This document shows positions 1 to 7,756 of a DNA stretch of 55,078 bases, one piece after another; position 1 is the first letter of the stretch; the number at the start of each line of letters is the position of its first letter. The DNA comes from Planctomycetaceae bacterium (lineage in GTDB: Bacteria; Planctomycetota; Planctomycetia; Pirellulales; Pirellulaceae): positions 1 to 55,078 of the forward strand of contig SYJV01000507.1 in the NCBI GenBank assembly GCA_005798335.1, given 5' to 3'. The notes below the pieces were generated by a model that worked only from the letters and a program-made list of their open reading frames with translations, was not told the origin of the DNA and did not search any database. A program made the position numbers and the translations under genes.

Positions 1-63
1 AGGCGAGGATTGGGTTGAGCTTGGCTTTGCAATAAGTTCGAAAACTCAACCCAATCCTCGCCT
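1..63. repeat. Perfect 19-bp inverted repeat (hairpin)
   Basis: Bases 1-19 (AGGCGAGGATTGGGTTGAG) are the exact reverse complement of bases 45-63, around a 25-base loop. There is no T-run after either arm, so it does not look like a plain intrinsic terminator. It resembles the intergenic palindromic (REP/BIME-like) repeats of planctomycete genomes. The element could continue left of the window. Confidence 0.8.
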
Positions 64-272
64 AGCGGCTGCGGGTTAAACGATTTCGCTGCAACGACTT
101 GTTCTTTCCACTGCAAATGAAAGTGGCGCTGTCCATCTAGAAATATGTAGTGTATCCTCGCGGAGCATCTTAGTCACTACATGAGTATTTTAGGCGCAAG
201 TCTGCTTTGGCTTTGTACGTCTGCAGTCTAGCCCGCCTCTCCGCTGTGGCTTGTCCCGTCGAGCATCGCACA

Positions 273-537
273 TCACTGTTGCTCACGAACACGTATGCCT
301 GGTTGGAGTTGGTCGGTTGGGTGCAGGATCACGTTTTCGTTCTCGTTCAACTCGCGCAGTACTTGCGCGGACTGACGATTGCGCTGGCCGATTTGTATCT
401 CACGCAGATGCAAAATTCCGTTGACGATCGCGAATACCGACCACTGATCTTGAGTGCGAAACAAGGCACCTGCTGGAACTTGCACTTCGTCTTCAGCGTT
501 CCACGCAATCGTTCGCCGAAGTTTCAAGAAAACGTCT
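273..537 (-). pseudogene. Remnant of an HlyD-type efflux membrane fusion protein (C-terminal end only)
   Basis: About 85 codons match the C-terminal end of periplasmic adaptor subunits of RND/HlyD efflux systems. Visible landmarks are VQVPAGALFR, then a QWSVFAIVNG strand, an IQIGQRN turn, and an ENVILHPTDQLQPGIRV ending, which is the usual closing beta-barrel/membrane-proximal region. A TGA codon lies in frame just upstream (538-540), and no adaptor-like sequence continues beyond it. The barrel-sandwich, hairpin and N-terminal membrane parts (about 300 residues in a full protein) are absent. The only available start would be a TTG at 525-527. No partner pump gene lies nearby. I read it as a decayed fragment; translation as a free peptide seems unlikely. 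Confidence 0.6.
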
Positions 538-652
538 CAGTTGCGAGACCATTCATGAACCTGCGAATCGCTAAAGATAATCTGGTCCCGTTGCTGCCTT
601 TCGGTTGATGGCCTTACTCTATTGTGCAGAGCCATTAACGATTATGAGTCTA

Positions 653-2548
653 TTACCAATCGATTTTCACGATCTCGTGCGGACCCAGCGCTAGACTATT
701 TTGATCGCCGTTTGCTGTCACCCACTGCGGGATGTCCCCGGCAGTTAGTCGTTGGATACCGGCGTTTGGACCGAGATTCGGTATGGCGACTTTTGTTCCT
801 TGAGTTTGTAGGTTGCCAACGATCATTCTATGGCGCGTGCCAAGGCGCATGGCAAGTCCAATCACTGAACCAGGCTGACTCGATTCTGTCTCGAGCACAG
901 TTGCTCCAGCGAAATCCGCCGCGGCTGAGAGCACCGCATAGATCGGGTATACTTGCTGTGGACGAGCAGGAAACTTCTCAGGTGCAATGTCTTGTTTTTT
1001 GCCCGCCATGACGCCTTTCCAGCCTACCGTTTCATAGTATGTGACACTGTCGACACCGGCTTCGGACAGGTATTTTAAGCTAGCAAGTGTCCAAGCTGCC
1101 GCAAACATTGTGGGCTGTCTGGCATCGACGTTCGACGGTAATTCTCCCGGCAGCGGCACGACATTGGTCGCCTGGATTCTGAGAGTAATCGGGCTGATCA
1201 GAATAGGACGATCAGACAAAAACGTACGCGCGCTCCGCACGGTTTCGCTTTGAATAGGCAAGGTCTCGATCATCGACAGATTGTCAAACGCGTGTACTTG
1301 AGGATTGAGGCCGTAGGAGATGACATCCACACCATCCAGCGTGGGGCGATTACGATTCAGCTCTGTAAAATTCGTATCCTCTCCAACACCGAAACGAGCT
1401 GATGGCAATACTGGGGTCAGTGCGCCACGCACCTGTATGAATTGTGCCGGCGTGGCTGAGACAACTAAACAATTGGAAACCGGTGGATTTGTCGAGCGAA
1501 CTTCGGCAACCACGGCACGAAGTTCTTCGTCCAACTTCTGACCGAAATGCAGCGCCATGAGCAATTTGGTTTCGAGTAAATTGGCTTGAATTGTCGCGCA
1601 CGCCAAATCGGCTGCAAAGTTCGAGTTTGCTGGATACAGATCAACTCGCAGATGACGCAAATGCAATTTCTTAAGATGATCTGTTTGCAGTGCATCTAGT
1701 GTGTCAAATTGGCTGGACACGCGCAATCCGATGCCAGGCAGTTGCGATTTACCATCGTTGATCGACAGACGGATGGGTTGCTCGGACGATTGTGCTGACT
1801 CGGTCCGTGGCAAGGCACCTTCGAAGCTGAGCGTGAATTTCTGCCGTACCGTTGCTCCGTTGGAAACTACAACGGGATACGGGATCTCCAGAGGCGTGCA
1901 ATACGTTTTGAAGGAAGCGTCGGTCCAATTCCGCTGATCCTCCATCTCAAACACGTCGCCTTCAAACTGAACGCGTGCCCATAAACCAGGAGCAAACTGA
2001 TGAGCCACTTCTTTCAAATTCTTGGCGGGTTGATGGGGCGCGATCAGCACGGGAAAACTGCCGGAATGCGTCTGACCATCGCTGGTCAACAGACGCCAAG
2101 ATTTACCAGCCACAGTTTCGCCATGTAAAATGCAGAATCCAATGCGATTGCGTTTGAATTCCGATTGTGCTTTTCCATTGAACGAGTATTCCAAGTGTCC
2201 GTCCGCACGCCCCAGGATTTTTCCTTTCCAGACAAAGTCAATTTCCCGTTCGCGGCACCTTACTTGAAACTTCAAAGTAAACTGATCAGCCGACTGCTCG
2301 AGTTTAATATCAGAGACTTGCGGCGGCACAGTTCCCCAAAACTGATCGCGCACCGGCGCGCTAATGCCTCGCAGCACTTCATGTTCGCCCAAAGTGATCG
2401 ACCTGAGCAGCGCCAGATCCGGTTCGAAGATCATCGACAATGGTCCAGCCTTCAGTCGCAAAGGTTCCGCCGACCAAGCGCTTTCAGCCGCCAGAACGGC
2501 AACGAGCGAAATCAGGCAAGGAACAAGTTGACAAAAACGGTTTTGCAT
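653..2548 (-). CDS. Secreted D-apionate lactonase-like protein (ApnL family)
   Basis: The 631-residue product resembles the D-apionolactone hydrolase family (ApnL), which opens the lactone of the branched sugar acid apionate during apiose breakdown. Family-like stretches are NRIGFCILHGE (about residue 135), FPVLIAPHQP (about 165) and GDVFEMEDQRNWTDASFKTYCTPL (about 200-225), followed by a barrel-like C-terminal half. The N-terminus is a classical signal peptide (hydrophobic run, then AWSA/EP), so it probably acts in the periplasm or outside. ATG at 2546-2548 is preceded by AGGA nine bases upstream; a TTG two codons earlier is less likely. No other apiose genes are seen nearby, so substrate is inferred from family resemblance only. 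It is transcribed alone. Confidence 0.68.
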   Translation of the reverse strand: MQNRFCQLVPCLISLVAVLAAESAWSAEPLRLKAGPLSMIFEPDLALLRSITLGEHEVLRGISAPVRDQFWGTVPPQVSDIKLEQSADQFTLKFQVRCREREIDFVWKGKILGRADGHLEYSFNGKAQSEFKRNRIGFCILHGETVAGKSWRLLTSDGQTHSGSFPVLIAPHQPAKNLKEVAHQFAPGLWARVQFEGDVFEMEDQRNWTDASFKTYCTPLEIPYPVVVSNGATVRQKFTLSFEGALPRTESAQSSEQPIRLSINDGKSQLPGIGLRVSSQFDTLDALQTDHLKKLHLRHLRVDLYPANSNFAADLACATIQANLLETKLLMALHFGQKLDEELRAVVAEVRSTNPPVSNCLVVSATPAQFIQVRGALTPVLPSARFGVGEDTNFTELNRNRPTLDGVDVISYGLNPQVHAFDNLSMIETLPIQSETVRSARTFLSDRPILISPITLRIQATNVVPLPGELPSNVDARQPTMFAAAWTLASLKYLSEAGVDSVTYYETVGWKGVMAGKKQDIAPEKFPARPQQVYPIYAVLSAAADFAGATVLETESSQPGSVIGLAMRLGTRHRMIVGNLQTQGTKVAIPNLGPNAGIQRLTAGDIPQWVTANGDQNSLALGPHEIVKIDW

Positions 2549-2702
2549 TTTCAAACATCCTGACCACGAAACATCACGAAGCCTGACACATGGTTCATCG
2601 GAATTGTAACGATTCTATCGACAAGTCAGCAACTATTTGCTCGGTCACTTCATCTATCACAATTCAGAATTCCATGGGGCTGAAACACCGGTAACATGTT
2701 GC

Positions 2703-3038
2703 TCAACGCCGCGAGTGAAACTTTTCGTTGCTCGTATCGCGCATTTCAGCTCGATGATTTCGGAGAACTACCGCAAGGAATGAAAAGAAGACAACGCCCA
2801 CTAGACCGAAGACTAGTTGTGGATAGCCCTGAACGGGAATTCGATTGCCGCGTGCGTCCACCGGGATGCCCATGAACGGCGTGGTTTCCAGAATCTTCAA
2901 GATCGCGTATGCTGACACAACAATACAGAATAGAGCCATCGCGATGCTGGCGACAAACAGCATCACCATGGTCGATGAAGATCCCAATGCTGGCTCGGCG
3001 CCATGCTTGGGCTTCGTTTCTTGGTCATCACTCGACAC
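2703..3038 (-). CDS. Small membrane protein, last gene of DUF1559 operon
   Basis: A 111-residue protein of unknown function with two clear membrane segments: TMVMLFVASIAMALFCIVVSAYAIL (residues about 23-48) and YPQLVFGLVGVVFFSFLAVVL (about 70-90), with a short hydrophilic loop between them. I place the start at GTG 3036-3038, because GGAAAGGGG lies seven bases upstream and because a longer reading would overlap the lipoprotein gene in another frame. It follows that lipoprotein gene by 40 bp on the same strand, after the DUF1559 prepilin-like gene. This three-gene arrangement suggests a shared surface or secretion role, but nothing shows its activity. Confidence 0.6.
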   Translation of the reverse strand: MSSDDQETKPKHGAEPALGSSSTMVMLFVASIAMALFCIVVSAYAILKILETTPFMGIPVDARGNRIPVQGYPQLVFGLVGVVFFSFLAVVLRNHRAEMRDTSNEKFHSRR

Positions 3039-3078
3039 GCATGGCCCCTTTCCAGAGCGCCATCTCGATCTGCCGAAG

Positions 3079-3516
3079 TCATTCGGTTGGCAAAATCGGT
3101 CCTTTGGAATCCAACTTCCAATCGGCAACGTTTTTCTTGCCCGGTTCAACAGTGAATTCCAAAGTTGAATGCACGTTGTACTTCGTGGGCACCGTTTCTT
3201 TCCTGGCGGGAACTGGCTTGCCTTCTTCGGTGATATTGCTGCCCTGAGCTGTGGAGATGCGGACAATGTTCTTGCCGGGCACCGCTCCATCTTCTGTATC
3301 AGAATAGCTCAGTTTGTAAAATCCCTTCTCATCTGTTCTGGCGCCAGAAGGGCTGGATTGTCCATTGATAAAGATGATGGACGCTGCCTGGAGCGGCTTC
3401 CCATCCATGGTTACCGTTCCCTCAACCGGAGCTAGATTGCTGTTGTTACCACAGCCAAGCACCGTGCCGAGGAGTAGGCAACTGAACAGGTACATTGGAG
3501 TAAAACGTACGACCAT
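3079..3516 (-). CDS. Lipoprotein with carboxypeptidase-regulatory-like (transthyretin-like) fold
   Basis: A 145-residue exported lipoprotein. The hydrophobic leader YLFSCLLLGTVLGC ends in a VLGC lipobox, so the Cys should be lipidated and the protein anchored in a membrane. The mature part begins with a typical planctomycete domain: VEGTVTMDGKPLQAASIIFING, then GARTDEKGFYKL and PGKNIVRI, a beta-sandwich repeat seen in carboxypeptidase-regulatory-like domains. No catalytic residues are expected. ATG 3514-3516 is preferred over the ATG-like extension to 3564 since GGAG lies eight bases upstream. It sits between a DUF1559 gene and a small membrane protein gene, an arrangement common in Planctomycetes; such lipoproteins are thought to be envelope-associated, with role unknown. 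Confidence 0.78.
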   Translation of the reverse strand: MVVRFTPMYLFSCLLLGTVLGCGNNSNLAPVEGTVTMDGKPLQAASIIFINGQSSPSGARTDEKGFYKLSYSDTEDGAVPGKNIVRISTAQGSNITEEGKPVPARKETVPTKYNVHSTLEFTVEPGKKNVADWKLDSKGPILPTE

Positions 3517-3584
3517 CAATTGCGCTCCAACAAAATCAACCAATGAACGCAGTGCCCAGCCCAATTCAGATTGCCAAGTTCGTT

Positions 3585-4591
3585 CTAAAACTCGCCGGAC
3601 AATACCAAGCCGTCATTCACGGAGAACAATCGCTGGTAGAGACCATAGTTGTTGCCATTGTTATTTCGATCGAACGCACTTGCATCGTTAATCCATGCCG
3701 TAGATGTATGCTGAAGTTTTGACCTATGAATCGAACCGAGCCATCAGCGAAACAGAATTGAGCTCCTCCGGTGTGGTTGCTGCTGGCAGTGCGATGCGGT
3801 TGCGGATTTCCTCGCCGCTCTGTCCAATTCATCGTCCATTGGCCGTTGATCATCAAGCAGTTCGTTGCGCCTTGTGCAAAATCGACGATATCCTTTCCAG
3901 CGTAGATGCGCGAGCGATTTCTGCGATCGGCGTCCATATCCCACTTGGTTTCGGCAACCATCACGCAATTGGAAGTTCCGTCGGTGATGTTGCTGATGCC
4001 ATAGGGCGCGCCACGATTGGACCGCTCGAACACGCCGTTGTAACGTAGAGTATTTGGTGAGGCACTGAGTGCATTTCCCGCCCAGCCATCATAGGATGTT
4101 CCACAGCCTTGGTAGGAACTGGTGGCGGAGTTCGGAATGGCTCCGTCGTTAAATTGCAGCGGTTTGGTATCGGATGGACAAGCAAATATGGCCAGGGGTG
4201 TTTGGCACACAACACGGTTGCGAGTAACCGTTAATTCCCCTGCTGGGTAACTAAAGTTGATCAGGTTCTGCTGGTTGCCTTGTTCGAGAAACGATAATGC
4301 TCCTGCAAACAATCCCCAACCTGTACCGCCTTGTGCGTCGAGCGGGTTGCCATCGAAATGACCCGTGTAGCTGTGCCCATAAGGAAATTTCTTGTAGGTG
4401 TCATGATAGTTATGCATGGCCAAGCCAAGCTGTTTCAAGTTGTTGCCGCATGACATGCGCCGCGCTGCTTCGCGCGCTGCCTGTACCGCCGGCAACAGCA
4501 ATCCAACGAGCACACCGATAATTGCAATGACGACCAACAATTCGACCAAGGTAAATCCCGATTGGCGCTGCCGCCATAGTTTGACAGCCAT
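3585..4591 (-). CDS. DUF1559 prepilin-like protein, with a frameshift near its 3' end
   Basis: The N-terminus carries a type IV prepilin methylation motif ([35 protein letters not shown]), cleaved after Gly and forming one membrane helix, followed by the DUF1559 (SBP_bac_10-like) domain. These pseudopilin-like proteins are hugely expanded in Planctomycetes. The strict reading frame ends at 3617 in an atypical tail (from about 3712 onward). Shifting frame by one base at about 3712-3718 gives [20 protein letters not shown], then GLVLSGEF and a TAG at 3585-3587, the expected family ending right after [12 protein letters not shown]. One base therefore appears missing. It could be a recent mutation, a sequencing error, or less likely a programmed slip. 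It heads a minus-strand operon with the lipoprotein and small membrane protein. Confidence 0.85.
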
Positions 4592-5012
4592 AACTACCTC
4601 GCAAATTATAGAAAAGATACCGAAACCGTTAAATCACGGTGACGCGCCGCATCGTCAGATGCATCCTGAATCACAGCGTGATCCTATGTGCAGTTAGATA
4701 AGATATTAGGATTGAATCTACCCCATAGGCGAAGAGTTTGCAATATTACAGTAATGAATTGCGAATTCCATTAGTTGTCGGTGTTGAAGCCTGCCGCCTA
4801 TTGGCACGCTCGATTGGTTCGCAATGCAGATTTGAGGTTTCACGACCTGAGAAATGGCTTCCGGCAAGCGTGTGATGGGCAAATTAGCTATGCTGGGACA
4901 ACTTGAGATTTCAAGGCAAAATACCAATTCACAGTCCTCCAAACCAGGCGCAGTTAACTGCGTGCACCTCGCTCGATAATTCACCTTCCTCTTTCCTATC
5001 CACAAGCTGAAC
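4592..5012. other. Divergent intergenic region
   Basis: About 420 bases between the minus-strand DUF1559 gene and the plus-strand FG-GAP/hydrolase gene. It must hold promoters for both directions, but I see no convincing operator, palindrome or small gene. Short open frames here have no protein-like composition. Confidence 0.4.
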
Positions 5013-7289
5013 ATGTGCCTACATCAAAATTATTTAATTCGAATGTTCGTGGCGACTTCTGTAATTTCCTTCGCGATCGCAAGCGCCGACGAGCCTGTGC
5101 GTTTTCGCCGCCATGTGATTAATTCGAATTCAGAGTTCAGCGCGGCCGCGGCGATCGATGTGAATTCCGATGGGCGGTTGGATATTGTTAGCGGTGGCTG
5201 GTGGTATGGCAGTCCCACTTGGGTGCGCCATCGATTGCGCGATGTCGAAATGATCGGCAACCGCTTTGACGATTATTCAAATCTGCCATTGGACGTCGAC
5301 CAGGACGGCGATTTAGATCTGGTCAGCATAAACTATCGCAGCAAGAGCCTGTATTGGGTTCGCAATCCGGGTCGAGCTGGTGGCGACTGGCAGAAATCTG
5401 TAATCGATATACCAGGTCCCAGCGAGACGGGATTCTTGGCGGATGTCAATCACGATGGAATCCCCGATCTCATTCCGAACGGGACCAAATTCGCGGCTTG
5501 GTACGAACGTGCTCCGACCCAACCCGGAACTTCCGAAGTCAAGTTTCTGCGACGTAACTTGCCAGACGAGATCATCGGACATGGAATTGGAATCGGCGAC
5601 ATCAACGGCGACGGGCGCATGGATCTAGTGTCAGCCAATGGTTGGGCGGAAGGTCCCATTGATGCAGCCAAGGACAGATGGCTGTGGCATTCGGAATTCA
5701 AGTTCTTTCGCGATTGCAGCGTGCCGATGATTTGTTCGGACGTGGATCGAGATGGTGACACTGACATCATTTGGGGACGTGGCCACGATGTGGGATTGTA
5801 TTGGACTGAGCAACGATCTGCTGATGTCGCCAATAACAACAAAGAACTGCCATCGGGCCTGATGCCCGAAGTCGGTGACGTTCTGTTAGGAAAAACGAAA
5901 TGGGTAAGCCATGCGATCGATACCAGTTGGGCGGCGGCACATGCCCTGTTGCTGGGTGATATAGACGGTGATGGCCGAGATGACTTGGTGGCGGGCAAGC
6001 GATTTCAAGGCCACGATGGCCGAGATCCGGGTGAAAATGATCCGCTGGCCATCTATTGGTATCGTTTTGTTGACTCATCGCGCACTTGGCAGCGCAACAC
6101 GATTTCATTGGGCGCTGGATGTGGTATGGATCTCGATCCGAAGTTAGTAGATATCGATGCCGACGGGGACTTAGATATTCTGGCTCCGGCGCGCAGCGGA
6201 CTCTATTTGCTAGAGAATTTGCGTTTCGCGACCAACGAGACACGGACTGCTCCACTCGACAATGGATTAGACGATGCAGTCCCGCACTACTGGGAACATT
6301 TCGATCTGTCCTACTATTTGGCCGGCGATGGCAAGACAAGGGTACCGATGAAGACTCCTTTGGACGTTGGCCAGCGTCGCGAACACATTCGGCAGCAGAT
6401 GCAGAAAGTCATGGGGCCATTGCCGAGTTCCATCGCACGTGTTGATTTGGATGTGCGGATCGAAAAAATTGAACAGGCCGACAAGTACACGCGAATTAAG
6501 TTGACTTACGCGTTTGAGCCTGGCAGTCGAGTTCCAGCATACTTGTTGATCCCGGATGGCCTGCGTCAACCGGCACCCGCGATGCTCTGTTTGCATCCAA
6601 CGCATTTAGAACTTGGCAAAGCACAGATCTGTGGACTAGGTGGCCGGCCAAGTCGATTCTACGCTCATGAATTGGCTCAGCGTGGGTTTATCTGCTTGGC
6701 TCCCGATTACCCAAGTTTTGGCGACTATCCGTTCGACTTCGCCAAAGCGAGGGAATCTTTTTCAAGTGGTACCATGAAAGCGATTTGGGATAACGTTCGC
6801 GGAATCGACTTGCTCGAATCGCTCCCGATCGTACGTCACAATGCAATCGGATCAATAGGGCATTCGTTAGGCGGTCACAACGCATTGTTTACGTCCGTCT
6901 TCGATGGCAGAATTCGATGTGTCGTTTCCAGTTGCGGGTTTAACGCCTTCGAAGATTACTACCAAGGCAACTTGGCGGGCTGGACCAGCGATCGATATAT
7001 GCCGCTGATTCGTACTCGCTACAATAACGACCCCAAACAAATGCCATTTGATTTCGGTGAAGTGCTAGCGGCAATTTCGCCACGTCCCATTTTTGTCAAC
7101 GCTCCACTGGGCGATGCGAACTTCGCGGTCGCAGGGGTTCGCAAGTGCCAGGCCGCCGTGCAGTCGGTATATTCATTGCTGGCGGCCGACAAGGATTTAT
7201 TATTCGTCTATCCCGACTGCGAACATGACTTTCCCGATGAAGTTCGCACTCAGGCGTACGACTGGCTCGCCAAGAACATATCCGAATAG
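5013..7289 (+). CDS. Secreted FG-GAP/VCBS repeat protein fused to an alpha/beta hydrolase
   Basis: A 758-residue two-part protein. After a short signal-like N-terminus (FVATSVISFAIASA/DEP), residues about 40-410 hold at least seven calcium-binding FG-GAP-type motifs, such as DVNSDGRLDIV, DVDQDGDLDLV, DINGDGRMDLV and DIDADGDLDIL, which usually fold as a beta-propeller. Residues about 430-758 form an alpha/beta hydrolase of the dienelactone hydrolase/acetyl-xylan-esterase type. The nucleophile elbow is GHSLGGHN (Ser about 618) and the likely catalytic His is in CEHDFP (about 737). The hydrolase probably cleaves an ester on a polymer outside the cytoplasm while the propeller binds it or a partner. 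Start could also be the ATG at 5043. Substrate is unknown. Gene stands alone. Confidence 0.8.
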   Translation: MCLHQNYLIRMFVATSVISFAIASADEPVRFRRHVINSNSEFSAAAAIDVNSDGRLDIVSGGWWYGSPTWVRHRLRDVEMIGNRFDDYSNLPLDVDQDGDLDLVSINYRSKSLYWVRNPGRAGGDWQKSVIDIPGPSETGFLADVNHDGIPDLIPNGTKFAAWYERAPTQPGTSEVKFLRRNLPDEIIGHGIGIGDINGDGRMDLVSANGWAEGPIDAAKDRWLWHSEFKFFRDCSVPMICSDVDRDGDTDIIWGRGHDVGLYWTEQRSADVANNNKELPSGLMPEVGDVLLGKTKWVSHAIDTSWAAAHALLLGDIDGDGRDDLVAGKRFQGHDGRDPGENDPLAIYWYRFVDSSRTWQRNTISLGAGCGMDLDPKLVDIDADGDLDILAPARSGLYLLENLRFATNETRTAPLDNGLDDAVPHYWEHFDLSYYLAGDGKTRVPMKTPLDVGQRREHIRQQMQKVMGPLPSSIARVDLDVRIEKIEQADKYTRIKLTYAFEPGSRVPAYLLIPDGLRQPAPAMLCLHPTHLELGKAQICGLGGRPSRFYAHELAQRGFICLAPDYPSFGDYPFDFAKARESFSSGTMKAIWDNVRGIDLLESLPIVRHNAIGSIGHSLGGHNALFTSVFDGRIRCVVSSCGFNAFEDYYQGNLAGWTSDRYMPLIRTRYNNDPKQMPFDFGEVLAAISPRPIFVNAPLGDANFAVAGVRKCQAAVQSVYSLLAADKDLLFVYPDCEHDFPDEVRTQAYDWLAKNISE

Positions 7290-7301
7290 GCGCAATTCAA
7301 C

Positions 7302-7700
7302 TTGAATCAAGCGACCAATCCACCGCGATCCGAGTGCGACTCCATTGCAGGCCAAATACTGCCGATCGTTGACCCTGCTCGTTGCGAGTGCAAAGGGAGC
7401 TGTGTTTCAGTTTGCCCGTACAACGTTTTCGAGATTCGATCACTTAGGAACAGCCGAGAAATAAGTGTCAGAGAAATAAGTGTCAGGTACCTTTTGTGCG
7501 CAGCACCCGAAGGGCGAGTTTCTCGCAAAAGGTACCTGACACTAATTTCTCTGACACTTATTTCTCGAGCGATACTTAGTGCGCAGCAAAAGAGTCAACT
7601 GACATGGTTCACGCGCCTACGAGTGTGGATTCATGGCGGTGCACGAGCATTCGTCCGGCGCAGAACCAGCACGCTCAATAGCCGGCGCGACTCGACTTAA
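7302..7700 (+). pseudogene. Ferredoxin remnant interrupted by a palindromic element
   Basis: The N-terminal part, PIVDPARCECKGSCVSVCPYNVFEIRSL, is the first iron-sulfur half of a bacterial ferredoxin that binds 4Fe-4S or 3Fe-4S clusters. The downstream part, LTWFTRLRVWIHGGARAFV, matches the linker before the second cluster. Between them sits a 132-bp palindromic repeat, a multiple of three, so the frame stays open. Removing one copy of the flanking duplication joins SLS to AQQKSQLTWF in frame. After AFVRR the second cluster (a CxxCxxCxxxCP motif) is missing and the reading ends 13 codons later without cysteine. It is therefore a damaged gene and probably cannot carry two clusters. It sits between the hydrolase and the Nramp-like transporter. 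Confidence 0.75.
7448..7579. repeat. Palindromic REP/MITE-like element inserted in the ferredoxin gene
   Basis: Bases 7456-7496 and 7526-7566 form a 41-bp inverted repeat with one mismatch around a 29-base loop. Each arm contains two copies of AATAAGTGTCAG-like sequence and a GGTACCTTTTG core. Near-identical direct repeats flank it: CGATCACTTAG (7437-7447) and CGATACTTAG (7570-7579), suggesting a target duplication. The GTGTCAGGTACC core resembles repeats found near REP-associated tyrosine transposases; that link is inferred, as no transposase gene is present. Confidence 0.75.
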
Positions 7701-7756
7701 CATCCAAGCGTCAGCGAATATTAACACACCCGCCTAACTCACCAATTGACAATCCG

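Noticed and set aside
207-608. Plus-strand frame of 133 codons
   Set aside because: It is the shadow of the HlyD-type remnant on the other strand, which has clear family residues.
4718-5014. Minus-strand frame of 98 codons
   Set aside because: Low-quality composition and no ribosome site; sits in a divergent intergenic region.
7448-7579. Intact insertion sequence
   Set aside because: Only 132 bp and no transposase frame; it is a non-autonomous palindromic element at most.
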